Shown here piece by piece: positions 1-8,331 of a stretch of 64,000 bases of DNA. The DNA lies in contig NZ_JACAVQ010000005.1 in NCBI RefSeq assembly GCF_015354615.1, positions 124,001 to 188,000 on the forward strand, read 5' to 3'. Source of the DNA: Aliidiomarina indica (GTDB lineage: Bacteria > Pseudomonadota > Gammaproteobacteria > Enterobacterales > Alteromonadaceae). The notes below the pieces were generated by a model. The model was given only the letters and a program-made list of their open reading frames with translations. It did no database searches and was not told the DNA's origin. The position numbers and the translations under genes are program-made. Position 1 is the first letter of the stretch. Every line of letters begins with the position of its first letter.

Positions 1-157
1 CAAGGTCAAAAAATGGCAGCACATCGACGCGTCCAAACAAAGGCAGCGCTTGCGCCACCCAAATTTTAGTCACTTGATCGAGCACTAAAATAATGATCGC
101 GAGCCACCATAAACGTAACCCGCTTTGTTGCCATTGTGCCGGTTTATTGGCTGTCAT
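1..157 (-). CDS. lspA: LspA, lipoprotein signal peptidase II (N-terminal part)
   Basis: This is the first 52 codons of an inner-membrane aspartyl protease that removes signal peptides from prolipoproteins; the rest lies beyond the left edge. The visible protein starts MTANKPAQWQQ, followed by a first membrane segment rich in Leu and Ile and then the LDQVTK motif typical of LspA. The ATG at 157 has GGGAG a few bases upstream and lies 12 bases after the ileS stop. The ileS-lspA order is the usual one in gammaproteobacteria, which supports the call despite the short length. Confidence 0.88.
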   Translation of the reverse strand, partial: MTANKPAQWQQSGLRLWWLAIIILVLDQVTKIWVAQALPLFGRVDVLPFFDL

Positions 158-169
158 TGGGTGCTCCCG

Positions 170-3004
170 TTATGCAAAGTGGCGCGTTTCGCCGGCGCCA
201 TCGACATTGCTTACGCAGCGTCCACAAATTTCAGGATGCGCTTCATCGGCGCCCACATCAGCACGGTGATGCCAGCAACGAGCACATTTCTTATGCTCAC
301 TGCGCGCCACCCCTACTTCGAGGCCTGCCAACTCGGTTGCCTGCGCACCGGTCGCCTCTGCTAAAGGTGCCACGGTTGCTGCCGAGGTGAGTAAGACAAA
401 GCGGAGTTCATCGCCAAGCAAACTCAGGGTGTCGAGAATATTCTTATCACAATACAGCGTTACTTCGGCCTGCAAAGAGCCACCAATGACTTCATCACGA
501 CGGGCTTGTTCTAACGCACCGTTAACCGCATCGCGCACCAGTAGCACTTGCTGCCATTGGCTGTCGGCGATTTTGCCGGTGGCTAAATCGTGCGGCCAAT
601 CTGCGTACCATTCTGCGGTAAATACGTAAGGGTCGCGCTTGCCTTGTGCTGGCGTTGGCAACTGCAACCACACTTCTTGTGCGGTAAAGCTACAAATCGG
701 TGCCATCCAACGTACCAGAGCCTCAGCAATGTGCCACAACGCAGTTTGACAAGAACGCTGGGCGACACTGTCTTTTTTCGCGGTGTACTGGCGATCTTTA
801 ATGATATCCAGATAGAAACTACCTAACTCAATCGAACAAAAATGCATGAGTTTTTGCACTACAGTCAGGAATTGATAGTTATCAAAGGCATCTTGGATTT
901 CAGCTTGTAAGGCTTGTGCGCGGCCAACAATCCAGCGATCCAGCTCTACCATATCGGCAGCGGCCACTTGGTGCTTGCTTGGTTCAAACCCATTCAGGTT
1001 GGCCAACAAGAAACGCGCCGTGTTACGAATGCGGCGATACGAATCGGCGGAACGCTTAAGAATTTCATCCGATACCGTCATTTCGGCCGTGTAATCGTTA
1101 CTCGCGACCCACAAACGAAGAATATCGCCGCCGAGCTTGTTCATCACATCTTGCGGTGACACCACGTTGCCGAGAGATTTCGACATCTTACGACCATGTT
1201 GATCCACGGTAAAACCGTGCGTCAGCACTTGCTTGTAGGGTGCTTTGCCTTGTGTAGCAACACCGGTAAGCAGGGACGATTGGAACCAGCCCCGATGCTG
1301 ATCGGAACCTTCCAGATAGAGATCAGCAGGCCACTGCAGCCCATCATCCTGATTTAGCACACAGTAATGGGTTACACCTGAATCGAACCATACATCGAGG
1401 GTATCGGTTAGTTTGCGATAGATTTTCGCTTCGTCTCCGAGCAATTCTTTTGCATCTAAATCAAACCACGCTTGAATGCCTTCCGCTTCGACTTTTTTGG
1501 CGACAGCTTCAAGCAACTCAAGGGTACGTGGGTGCGGCTCGGCCGTTTCCGTGTGAATAAATAGAGGCAGTGGCACACCCCACGTCCGTTGCCGCGAGAT
1601 ACACCAATCTGGACGCCCGTCGATCATGCCTGCAATGCGGTTTTCACCCCATTCAGGCACCCAACGCACGCCTTTAATTTCTTCCAATGCTTGCGCACGC
1701 AAGCCTTGCTTGCTCATGCTCACAAACCACTGTGGGGTCGCCCGGAAAATAATCGGGGTTTTGTGACGCCAGCAGTGCGGATAGCTATGCTCATAACTCT
1801 CATGATGCATCAGGTTGCCAGCAGCCTGCAGCGCATCAACGATGTTGGGGTTCGCTTTAAATACATGCTGACCGGCAAACTGAGGCGTATCTTCTTTGTA
1901 CACGCCGTTGTCGTTTACTGGGTTGTAGACTTCAAGGTTATAGCGCTGACCCACAATAAAGTCATCAACACCATGGCCTGGTGCTGTATGCACACAACCG
2001 GTACCTGATTCTGTGGTTACGTGCTCACCTAAAATTACCGGTACCTGACGATCCTGTAGCGGATGTTGCAATTGCACTAGCTCAATATCCGCGCCTTTAC
2101 AGAAACCAAGCTTGTGGTAATGCTCGATGCCGTATCGCTCCATTGCTGAGGTCACCAAATCAGTGGCCAAGATCAAGCGCTCGGGTGAATCCCCTTCCAC
2201 TTGCACTAGCGCGTACTCAAGACTTGGCTCCACCGTAACTGCCATATTGGCAGGAATCGTCCATGGCGTGGTGGTCCAAATCAACAAGCTCACTGGCCCT
2301 TGACCTGGATGGTCTTGCGGATGCGAGAATTTCGCTACGGTGCCTTCGCTATCGATCACAGGGAAACGTACATCAATAGCCGGCGATGCTTTATCTTTGT
2401 ATTCTACTTCCGCTTCAGCAAGCGCCGAGCCACAGTCGGTACACCAATGCACCGGCTTAAAGCCTTGCTGCAAATGGCCACGCTCAATGATAGAACCAAG
2501 CGCACGAATAATATTCGCTTCTTGTTCAAAATTCATCGTGAGATAAGGTCGATCCCAATCACCGAACACACCCAACCGTTTAAAATCGGTGCGTTGGCCA
2601 TCAACTTGGGTGAGCGCATATTCACGGCACTTTTGCCGAAACTCGGCATCGGAAAGCTTTTGCCCCGGCTTGCCGTATTTCTTTTCAACCACAAGCTCGA
2701 TCGGTAACCCATGACAATCCCAGCCCGGCACATAAGGGGCATCAAAACCGCTTAAGGTTTTTGACTTCACTACCATATCTTTGATGATTTTATTCACCGC
2801 GTGGCCAATATGAATGTTGCCGTTGGCGTAGGGAGGACCATCATGCAGGATAAACTTATCACGACCCGCACGTGCGCTACGGATTTGCCCGTACACATCT
2901 TCCTGGTACCACTGTTTAAGCATTTCCGGTTCGCGCTGGGCTAAGTTGCCGCGCATTGGGAATGCCGTATCCGGGAGGTTTAACGTGTGCTTGTAATCAC
3001 TCAT
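170..3004 (-). CDS. ileS: isoleucyl-tRNA synthetase
   Basis: IleRS charges tRNA-Ile with isoleucine in the cytoplasm and edits mischarged valine. The 944-residue length is that of bacterial type I enzymes. The class I HIGH signature is at residues 65-68 (within GNIHIGHAV), [10 protein letters not shown] follows, and the KMSKS loop is intact. The C-terminus carries a zinc-finger pair (CARC and CGRC), as in the E. coli enzyme. The gene lies between ribF (61-base gap) and lspA (12-base gap), in the conserved murJ-ribF-ileS-lspA order, and is probably co-transcribed with them. Nothing is missing or unusual. Confidence 0.98.
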   Translation of the reverse strand: MSDYKHTLNLPDTAFPMRGNLAQREPEMLKQWYQEDVYGQIRSARAGRDKFILHDGPPYANGNIHIGHAVNKIIKDMVVKSKTLSGFDAPYVPGWDCHGLPIELVVEKKYGKPGQKLSDAEFRQKCREYALTQVDGQRTDFKRLGVFGDWDRPYLTMNFEQEANIIRALGSIIERGHLQQGFKPVHWCTDCGSALAEAEVEYKDKASPAIDVRFPVIDSEGTVAKFSHPQDHPGQGPVSLLIWTTTPWTIPANMAVTVEPSLEYALVQVEGDSPERLILATDLVTSAMERYGIEHYHKLGFCKGADIELVQLQHPLQDRQVPVILGEHVTTESGTGCVHTAPGHGVDDFIVGQRYNLEVYNPVNDNGVYKEDTPQFAGQHVFKANPNIVDALQAAGNLMHHESYEHSYPHCWRHKTPIIFRATPQWFVSMSKQGLRAQALEEIKGVRWVPEWGENRIAGMIDGRPDWCISRQRTWGVPLPLFIHTETAEPHPRTLELLEAVAKKVEAEGIQAWFDLDAKELLGDEAKIYRKLTDTLDVWFDSGVTHYCVLNQDDGLQWPADLYLEGSDQHRGWFQSSLLTGVATQGKAPYKQVLTHGFTVDQHGRKMSKSLGNVVSPQDVMNKLGGDILRLWVASNDYTAEMTVSDEILKRSADSYRRIRNTARFLLANLNGFEPSKHQVAAADMVELDRWIVGRAQALQAEIQDAFDNYQFLTVVQKLMHFCSIELGSFYLDIIKDRQYTAKKDSVAQRSCQTALWHIAEALVRWMAPICSFTAQEVWLQLPTPAQGKRDPYVFTAEWYADWPHDLATGKIADSQWQQVLLVRDAVNGALEQARRDEVIGGSLQAEVTLYCDKNILDTLSLLGDELRFVLLTSAATVAPLAEATGAQATELAGLEVGVARSEHKKCARCWHHRADVGADEAHPEICGRCVSNVDGAGETRHFA

Positions 3005-3065
3005 GCGGTTCGGTCCAATCTATTTAGCTAAAAGGTAAATGGTTTTTTCGTTTCAAGAATTCAGT

Positions 3066-4070
3066 CTACAGCAGCTCGTCTTGATTTACTGCAGGTGTCG
3101 CTGCTGTGCGCCCACCCTGCTCTTCCTCTGGATCTAATGTTAACAAAGCACGGGCCAATGCCGCATCTTCGGTAATTTGCGCTTGCAACGCAGCAAAGCT
3201 ATCAAATAAACGTTCTTCGCGGAGCCATACTAACGGCGTCACTACCACGTTTTGACCGTATAACTCGGCGCTATCTCTCGGCCCAGGAAAATCAAACAAA
3301 TGCACTTCAAGCAATTCTTCTGTGCCATGCACCGTCGGCTTGCGCCCAATATTGGCGACACCGGCATACGCATGTTGCTCAGTTTCCAAGCCAACCGCAT
3401 ACACGCCTCGCAGCGGCGGATGCAATCGATGCAAGCCAATGTTTGCGGTAGGAAAACCGATGGTACGTCCTTTTTTCTGGCCATGCCGCACGCGTCCATA
3501 AATCGCGTAAGGGCGACCGAGCATTGCGGCTGCAGATTCAAAATCTGCGGTGGTTAACGCACTGCGAATGGCGGTGCTAGAGACGCGAATCGACTCGGTG
3601 CGATAACTTTGCGTATCAATCACAGAAAAGCCAAAATGCGCCGCCGCTTTTTGAAGTAAGGCAAAATCGCCGGTGCGACCTTTCCCAAATCGGAAATCAT
3701 CGCCAACCACTAATAACGACACACCTAACTGTTTTACCAATACCTGCTCAATAAAATCTTCGGCAGATAAATCTGCAAAGCGTTTATTAAATTGCGTGAG
3801 CAACAAGCGATCAATGCCACATTCGGCAATATGCCGATATTTATCCTGCCAGCGATACAAACGCGCAGGGGCACGCCCTGGGGCAAACAACTCCAGCGGC
3901 TGCGGCTCGAAAATCATAGCCACTGAAGGCACATGGCGCGCCTCCGCTTGAGCGTGAACTTGTTCCAGAACCGCTTGATGACCTAAATGCACACCATCAA
4001 AATTGCCGATTGTTAACACACAACCGCGGTGCTCAGGCCGGATATTATGTAAACCACGTATTAATTCCAT
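3066..4070 (-). CDS. ribF: bifunctional riboflavin kinase / FAD synthetase
   Basis: RibF converts riboflavin to FMN and then FAD. The N-terminal FAD synthetase domain opens with TIGNFDGVHLGH (residues 20-31), the HxGH-type nucleotidyl-transfer motif. The C-terminal flavokinase domain begins near residue 185 and contains GFPTANIGL, the ATP and riboflavin binding motif. The 334-residue length is slightly longer than E. coli RibF because of a Gln/Glu-rich tail. The gene follows murJ by 51 bases and precedes ileS, so it is part of the same minus-strand transcription unit. Confidence 0.97.
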   Translation of the reverse strand: MELIRGLHNIRPEHRGCVLTIGNFDGVHLGHQAVLEQVHAQAEARHVPSVAMIFEPQPLELFAPGRAPARLYRWQDKYRHIAECGIDRLLLTQFNKRFADLSAEDFIEQVLVKQLGVSLLVVGDDFRFGKGRTGDFALLQKAAAHFGFSVIDTQSYRTESIRVSSTAIRSALTTADFESAAAMLGRPYAIYGRVRHGQKKGRTIGFPTANIGLHRLHPPLRGVYAVGLETEQHAYAGVANIGRKPTVHGTEELLEVHLFDFPGPRDSAELYGQNVVVTPLVWLREERLFDSFAALQAQITEDAALARALLTLDPEEEQGGRTAATPAVNQDELL

Positions 4071-4121
4071 AAGCGCGCGATTATACCGTAAACCTCTTGT
4101 CCATGCATTCCCAACACGCGC

Positions 4122-5732
4122 TTATTGCGCTCGTAATTCCCGCGGCCGACCGCCCACTAAAAACCAGGCGATAATAAACACACTGCCACCACCACCAATC
4201 AAGCCGCTAAGCCATAGCACACGTGTGGCAAAGGATGCGTCTAACCACAACGATCGCTCGGGTAACCACCAAAGAACCGCTGCCACCATCAGTAGCGTTG
4301 CTACCAATACCTTCAGCAAAAAGTGCCGCGTAGGGGGGGCTAACATCAATACTTTTTCACGATACAACACCGTACCTAACAACAAGGCGTTAATGGTGCC
4401 GGATAAAGCCGTTGCCAATGCCAAGCCGACATAGCCAAACGGAATCGCTAAAATAATATTCAACACCATGTTTGATGCCATCGCGATAATACCGTATTTC
4501 ACTGGACGCTTTGTGTCTTGACGGGAAAAGAACCCTGTTGCTAGCACTTTCACCAACATAAAACTGAGCAAGCCGGTGGCGTACGCCATCAGCGCAAACG
4601 ATGATAAATAGGCGTCTTCTGGACTAAACACACCCCGCTCAAACAACACCAACAACATCGGCTCGGCTAAGATAAACAACCCCGCCATAGCCGGCAGCCC
4701 CAGCATCACCACCATCCGTACTCCCCAATCGAGGGTATGACGAAAGGCATCCAAGGATTTATCCACATGGCGGGCCGACAGGGCCGGTAACACCACCGTA
4801 GCGATGGCAATGCCAAACAATCCCAAAGGAAACTCTAACAAGCGATCTGCATAATATAACCAACTGATCGAGCCGGTGACGAGGAAGCTCGCAATAACCG
4901 TATCGAGCAGCAAATTAATTTGACTCACAGACACCCCAAACAAGGCCGGAATCATTAGGGTTCGGATCTTTACCACACCCGGGTCACGCCAACCCCACTT
5001 GGGTTTAACCAATAACCCCGCTTGTTTTAAAAATGGCAGCTGGAATAAGAACTGAATCAAGCCACCAAAGAACACGCCAAAAGCCAAGCCGATTTCAGGT
5101 CGCTCCAACATGGGCGCAACCCAAAGCGCCGCCACAATAACAGACACATTGAGCAGCACTGGCGTAAATGCCGCAACACCAAAACGCCCAAGCACATTTA
5201 ACGCTGCTCCGGAAAGCGCCGTTAAGGTAATAAAAAAGAGATACGGGAAGGTGATTTTCAACAGCAGGCTGGCCATTTCAAACTTTTCCGCCTGCTCGCC
5301 CCCTTGCAGCCAGTCAACAAACCAGCCCATACCAAATAAGGCCGCCACCACTGGGGATAGAATCATCGCCAAGAGCGTGATAATTCCCACCAAGGTACCC
5401 AAGGTGCCACTCACCCGAGCCATTAATAAGCGTGTTTCCTCTAACTCCTTACCGCGATGATATTCAGTAAGTACGGGTACAAAGGCTTGTGCAAAAGCCC
5501 CCTCGGCAAAGAGGCGACGTAAAAAGTTAGGAATTTTATTGGCAAAAAGGAAGACATCTGCGGCCGCGCCAGCGCCCATTAAGGCAGCAATAGCCACATC
5601 GCGTACCAAGCCAAGAATACGCGATAGAAAAGTCATAATACTGACGATCAAGCCGGAACGAAGTAAGCGTGGTGCGGGCTTCTCCGTCGATAACTTCGAT
5701 TCAGGGTTCGGTTCAGGGGCTGAAACAGTCAC
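4122..5732 (-). CDS. murJ: MurJ, lipid II flippase
   Basis: MurJ flips lipid II across the inner membrane for peptidoglycan synthesis and belongs to the MOP/MviN exporter superfamily. The 536-residue protein has a hydrophilic N-terminal tail of about 25 residues and then about 14 membrane segments. The first of these contains the typical SRILGLVRDVAIA stretch. I use the GTG start at 5732, which has AGGAA about 12 bases upstream. A start nearer the first membrane segment is possible, because the N-terminal tail is longer than in E. coli MurJ. The gene is divergent from rpsT and heads the murJ-ribF-ileS-lspA group. Confidence 0.96.
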   Translation of the reverse strand: MTVSAPEPNPESKLSTEKPAPRLLRSGLIVSIMTFLSRILGLVRDVAIAALMGAGAAADVFLFANKIPNFLRRLFAEGAFAQAFVPVLTEYHRGKELEETRLLMARVSGTLGTLVGIITLLAMILSPVVAALFGMGWFVDWLQGGEQAEKFEMASLLLKITFPYLFFITLTALSGAALNVLGRFGVAAFTPVLLNVSVIVAALWVAPMLERPEIGLAFGVFFGGLIQFLFQLPFLKQAGLLVKPKWGWRDPGVVKIRTLMIPALFGVSVSQINLLLDTVIASFLVTGSISWLYYADRLLEFPLGLFGIAIATVVLPALSARHVDKSLDAFRHTLDWGVRMVVMLGLPAMAGLFILAEPMLLVLFERGVFSPEDAYLSSFALMAYATGLLSFMLVKVLATGFFSRQDTKRPVKYGIIAMASNMVLNIILAIPFGYVGLALATALSGTINALLLGTVLYREKVLMLAPPTRHFLLKVLVATLLMVAAVLWWLPERSLWLDASFATRVLWLSGLIGGGGSVFIIAWFLVGGRPRELRAQ

Positions 5733-5890
5733 AACGTCGTTGAATTCCTGTTGATGGATGCCCGAAGATTAGCACGATGCCTAATGTGTAGCCAATGCCC
5801 AGTCGCAGGATGGTAAAATATTCACCGCAAAAGCTTGCTTTTCCGGCCAGTGATCCGTAATATCCGCGCGCATTCTTTCATCGAATCCGT

Positions 5891-5919
5891 TTGACTTTTC
5901 GGCGCGAAAGAGGCATGAT
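5891..5919 (+). promoter_or_regulatory. sigma-70 promoter of rpsT
   Basis: TTGACT (5891-5896) and CATGAT (5914-5919) are separated by 17 bases. This would start transcription about 45 bases before the rpsT start codon. It is the best -35/-10 pair in the murJ-rpsT intergenic region. Confidence 0.6.
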
Positions 5920-5971
5920 CCTCGGCCTTAAAAAGTCCGGTACAAGTTTACGAATTATCAGGAGTTTCACC

Positions 5972-6238
5972 TTGGCTAACATCAAGTCTGCGAAAAAGCG
6001 CGCGGTAACGGCGGAAAAGAACCGTCGCCACAATGCCAGCCGTCGCTCAATGATGCGCACTTATCTTAAGAAAGTACAAGCAGCTATCGCTGCCGGTGAC
6101 CAGGCTCAGGCGCAGCAGGCATTTGCTGTTCTGACTCCAGTTATCGATCGCTATGCGACTAAAGGTCTGATCCACAAAAACAAAGCAGCTCGTCACAAGA
6201 GCCGTTTGTCTGCTCAGATCAAAGCATTGTCTGCGTAA
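5972..6238 (+). CDS. rpsT: 30S ribosomal protein S20
   Basis: S20 is a small basic protein that binds 16S rRNA early in 30S assembly. The protein (88 residues) begins [11 protein letters not shown] and ends SAQIKALSA, like E. coli S20 along its length. I place the start at the TTG at 5972, preceded by GGAG, rather than at the upstream ATG that would add a foreign N-terminal stretch. E. coli rpsT also starts with UUG, and that codon is part of its translational autoregulation, so the same control may operate here. A strong terminator follows. Confidence 0.95.
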   Translation: MANIKSAKKRAVTAEKNRRHNASRRSMMRTYLKKVQAAIAAGDQAQAQQAFAVLTPVIDRYATKGLIHKNKAARHKSRLSAQIKALSA

Positions 6239-6254
6239 GCAGTTAACAGTGCTA

Positions 6255-6281
6255 AAAAAACCGCCTTCTGGCGGTTTTTTT
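6255..6281 (+). terminator. rho-independent terminator of rpsT
   Basis: The stem CCGCC-TTCT-GGCGG is flanked by a run of A on the left and seven T on the right. It begins 16 bases after the rpsT stop codon. The A/T runs also pair, giving a long stem that could work on both strands. Confidence 0.9.
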
Positions 6282-6301
6282 GTGCCCGTATCAACAACGG
6301 A

Positions 6302-6472
6302 CCAACGCAATGCGTTGGTCAAAGACGTGAAAAAAGCCCCGCGCCCGTATCAACAACGGACCAACGCATTGCGTTGGCTACGATGTCGCGGTGTACCCAA
6401 CGCACCGCGTTGGTCAAAGACCTGAAAAAAGCCCCGCGCCCGTATCAACAACGGGCCAACGCATTGCGTTGG
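6302..6472. repeat. cluster of four REP-like palindromes with a 95-bp tandem duplication
   Basis: Four copies of the 17-bp palindrome lie at 6302-6318, 6361-6377, 6397-6413 and 6456-6472. All have CCAACGC/GCGTTGG arms; the third has a mismatched centre (ACC). The stretch beginning TCAAAGAC at 6319 recurs at 6414, so part of the cluster is a tandem copy with period 95. The flank GGCTACGATG follows the second and fourth palindromes. The cluster fills the whole gap between the rpsT terminator and the 3' end of the lipoprotein gene. Confidence 0.9.
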
Positions 6473-6480
6473 CTACGATG

Positions 6481-7314
6481 CTAGGCAAGCCTAATGCGGC
6501 GGCGTAAAGCAATTAAACCGCTCATTACCATGATCACCACCCCCCAACTGCCACCGGAGTATCCGGAGCGCCGTTCGACTTTGGCGATTCTCTCGTTCTT
6601 GACGCGGTCTTCAAAACGATTGAGCTCGAATTTTAGGTTCTCATTCATTTGCACAACCGCGGTATCAAAATCTTCATCGGCCTGACGGCGCATTTGTGTC
6701 GACGACATCACTGCGGTACTGCGACCTGTTGAACTGGAAATACCCGGCGCACGGAACAGCATCGAGCGGGTTTTAATATCAAACACCGCGGTATCCACGA
6801 ATGTTTGGGTTTCGTTTTCTGTGCCTTTTACCGTGTATAAGCCAGCGATAGTCCAATACAAAATAGAACTTGAACGATCGGATGTTGTGCGTACTTGATC
6901 GTAAGACACCAAAGCAATGACATCCACATCATACATGCGGCTTACTTGGTCTATGGTTGTCCAGCCTTGTCGACCCGACAAATAAGAACTTGGAATAAGC
7001 TCAATACGATCGATGTATTCTTGCCCAATAAATTCTTGGCGCACCATGTCCATCAGTTCTAACTGACGATTTTGCGACAAAGGCTCATGCCAGCTATTCC
7101 GATTCGGAACAAACGCAATACCGACCTTTAACGGTAAACTCAACGTGGGGATTTCACTGTCATGGGCGCGTCGATCCTCTTCTTTTGGATAAAGAAAATC
7201 GACGAGGCTACTTGAGGTCGCATTTGAGTACGAGGTTTCTGCAAAAAACGCGCTGCATCCTGCAAGCAGGGATACACCCACCACGATGGTGAACAAGCCA
7301 AGGTGTTTTTTCAT
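6481..7314 (-). CDS. rhombotail-type lipoprotein with GlyGly-CTERM tail
   Basis: The 277-residue protein carries sorting signals at both ends. The N-terminus has a type II signal peptide with lipobox LLAGC (lipidated Cys20). The C-terminus has a Gly/Ser run containing GGSWG (about 254-258), a hydrophobic stretch, and the basic end RRRIRLA. The tail is the GlyGly-CTERM type, which in known systems is cut by the rhomboid protease rhombosortase and is associated with type II secretion; a gsp operon is at 36773-48102. The combination matches the rhombotail lipoprotein family, whose molecular role I do not know. The acyl carrier protein gene ends 15 bases upstream. The last codons coincide with the GGCTTGCC end of the adjacent repeat. 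Confidence 0.72.
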   Translation of the reverse strand: MKKHLGLFTIVVGVSLLAGCSAFFAETSYSNATSSSLVDFLYPKEEDRRAHDSEIPTLSLPLKVGIAFVPNRNSWHEPLSQNRQLELMDMVRQEFIGQEYIDRIELIPSSYLSGRQGWTTIDQVSRMYDVDVIALVSYDQVRTTSDRSSSILYWTIAGLYTVKGTENETQTFVDTAVFDIKTRSMLFRAPGISSSTGRSTAVMSSTQMRRQADEDFDTAVVQMNENLKFELNRFEDRVKNERIAKVERRSGYSGGSWGVVIMVMSGLIALRRRIRLA

Positions 7315-7329
7315 CTGGAGTTGTCCTGA

Positions 7330-7590
7330 TTACATCTGGCGTCGGTAAACGGCAACCAGCTCTGAAAAGGTATGAGGAAATTGATCGTCGGACGCGCGTG
7401 AGAAAGGGTCATAACCAAGGCGATCCTCAAGACGCGCCATCACGATAGCGAGACCTAAAGAGTCTAAACCACTTTCGGCAAGCAGGGTTTGACTATCCAT
7501 CTGATTCAGGATTTCACGGCCCGTTTCAGCGGCTACTTCATCCATGACATCCCGAATAACTTGTTCTAATTGGTGTTCGCGAATGGTCAA
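7330..7590 (-). CDS. stand-alone acyl carrier protein
   Basis: This 86-residue acidic protein has the fold pattern of acyl or peptidyl carrier proteins. The signature GLDSLGLAIV places the phosphopantetheine-accepting Ser at residue 44. It is not the housekeeping AcpP, whose gene normally lies between fabG and fabF. The start is a TTG at 7590 with GAGGA four bases upstream; no in-frame ATG fits. The downstream gene is the GlyGly-CTERM lipoprotein, 15 bases away, so the two are probably co-transcribed. No adenylation or acyltransferase gene is nearby, so the substrate is unknown. Confidence 0.85.
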   Translation of the reverse strand: MTIREHQLEQVIRDVMDEVAAETGREILNQMDSQTLLAESGLDSLGLAIVMARLEDRLGYDPFSRASDDQFPHTFSELVAVYRRQM

Positions 7591-7713
7591 AACATCCTCA
7601 CAACGACTACATGCTGCTCAATTGAGCTTGCAAATGTTAACAGCGTGTTGCGAAGTATACTGAAATTTGCACAAATAAAAAGCAACTTTCTGTGCCAAGC
7701 CCACTGTTTGCTG

Positions 7714-8331
7714 TTAACGCCCATCGTTCAATACGCTGCGGGCCGATACGCCTTTCCCGCCAGTACTCAGATATACCTGAGCGAGAAAAAGTTCAGCGCA
7801 CGCGATTGCATCCTGTAGTGCGTGGTGACCAACGAACGCATCTAAACCATAGCGCTCACGGCTTGCAGCCAGCGTTAACGCCCCTTGAGAAATCCCTTGT
7901 GAATGCCGCTCTAAGCGTTTTTTCTCCGCATGCAATGTGCAATAACGCCCGGCCGGTCGCCATTTTATTCCCAACAAATACAATGCCCGTTGTAACACCG
8001 CCCAATCAAAAGCCAGATGATGGCCAACCAGGTAATGACCATCCGCCGCGGCGATGAACGCCTCGATGACCTCTCGCAGCGGACGACCGCTTGCGATATC
8101 CTCTTGTGATAAACGATGTACCACCGCGCTTTGATTCAAGGCAATATCACTGTGCACCAAATGATAGCGCGACTGATCAAGGGCAATGCAAGGTGGATAG
8201 ATCGGCACCCAGGCTAGAGATAGCATGCCATCCTGCTCTGGGTTCAAGCCATTGGTTTCAATATCCAGCGCCAGCCATTTGCGCTTTTGCCACGGTTGCC
8301 GATGCTCACGCCACTGCCCTAACCACGTCAT
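7714..8331 (-). CDS. DnaQ-like 3'-5' exonuclease
   Basis: This 205-residue protein is a DEDDh-family exonuclease. The ExoI motif is LDIET (Asp23, Glu25), the ExoII Asp is at 109 in GHHLAFDW, and ExoIII is HALQD (His170, Asp174), so all catalytic residues are present. Such stand-alone proteins resemble the epsilon subunit of DNA polymerase III but lack its polymerase-binding tail. The start codon overlaps the stop of the upstream DUF294 gene (TAATG), indicating translational coupling. The same pair sits beside actP in many gammaproteobacteria, but why an exonuclease belongs to the acetate locus is not known to me. Confidence 0.9.
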   Translation of the reverse strand: MTWLGQWREHRQPWQKRKWLALDIETNGLNPEQDGMLSLAWVPIYPPCIALDQSRYHLVHSDIALNQSAVVHRLSQEDIASGRPLREVIEAFIAAADGHYLVGHHLAFDWAVLQRALYLLGIKWRPAGRYCTLHAEKKRLERHSQGISQGALTLAASRERYGLDAFVGHHALQDAIACAELFLAQVYLSTGGKGVSARSVLNDGR

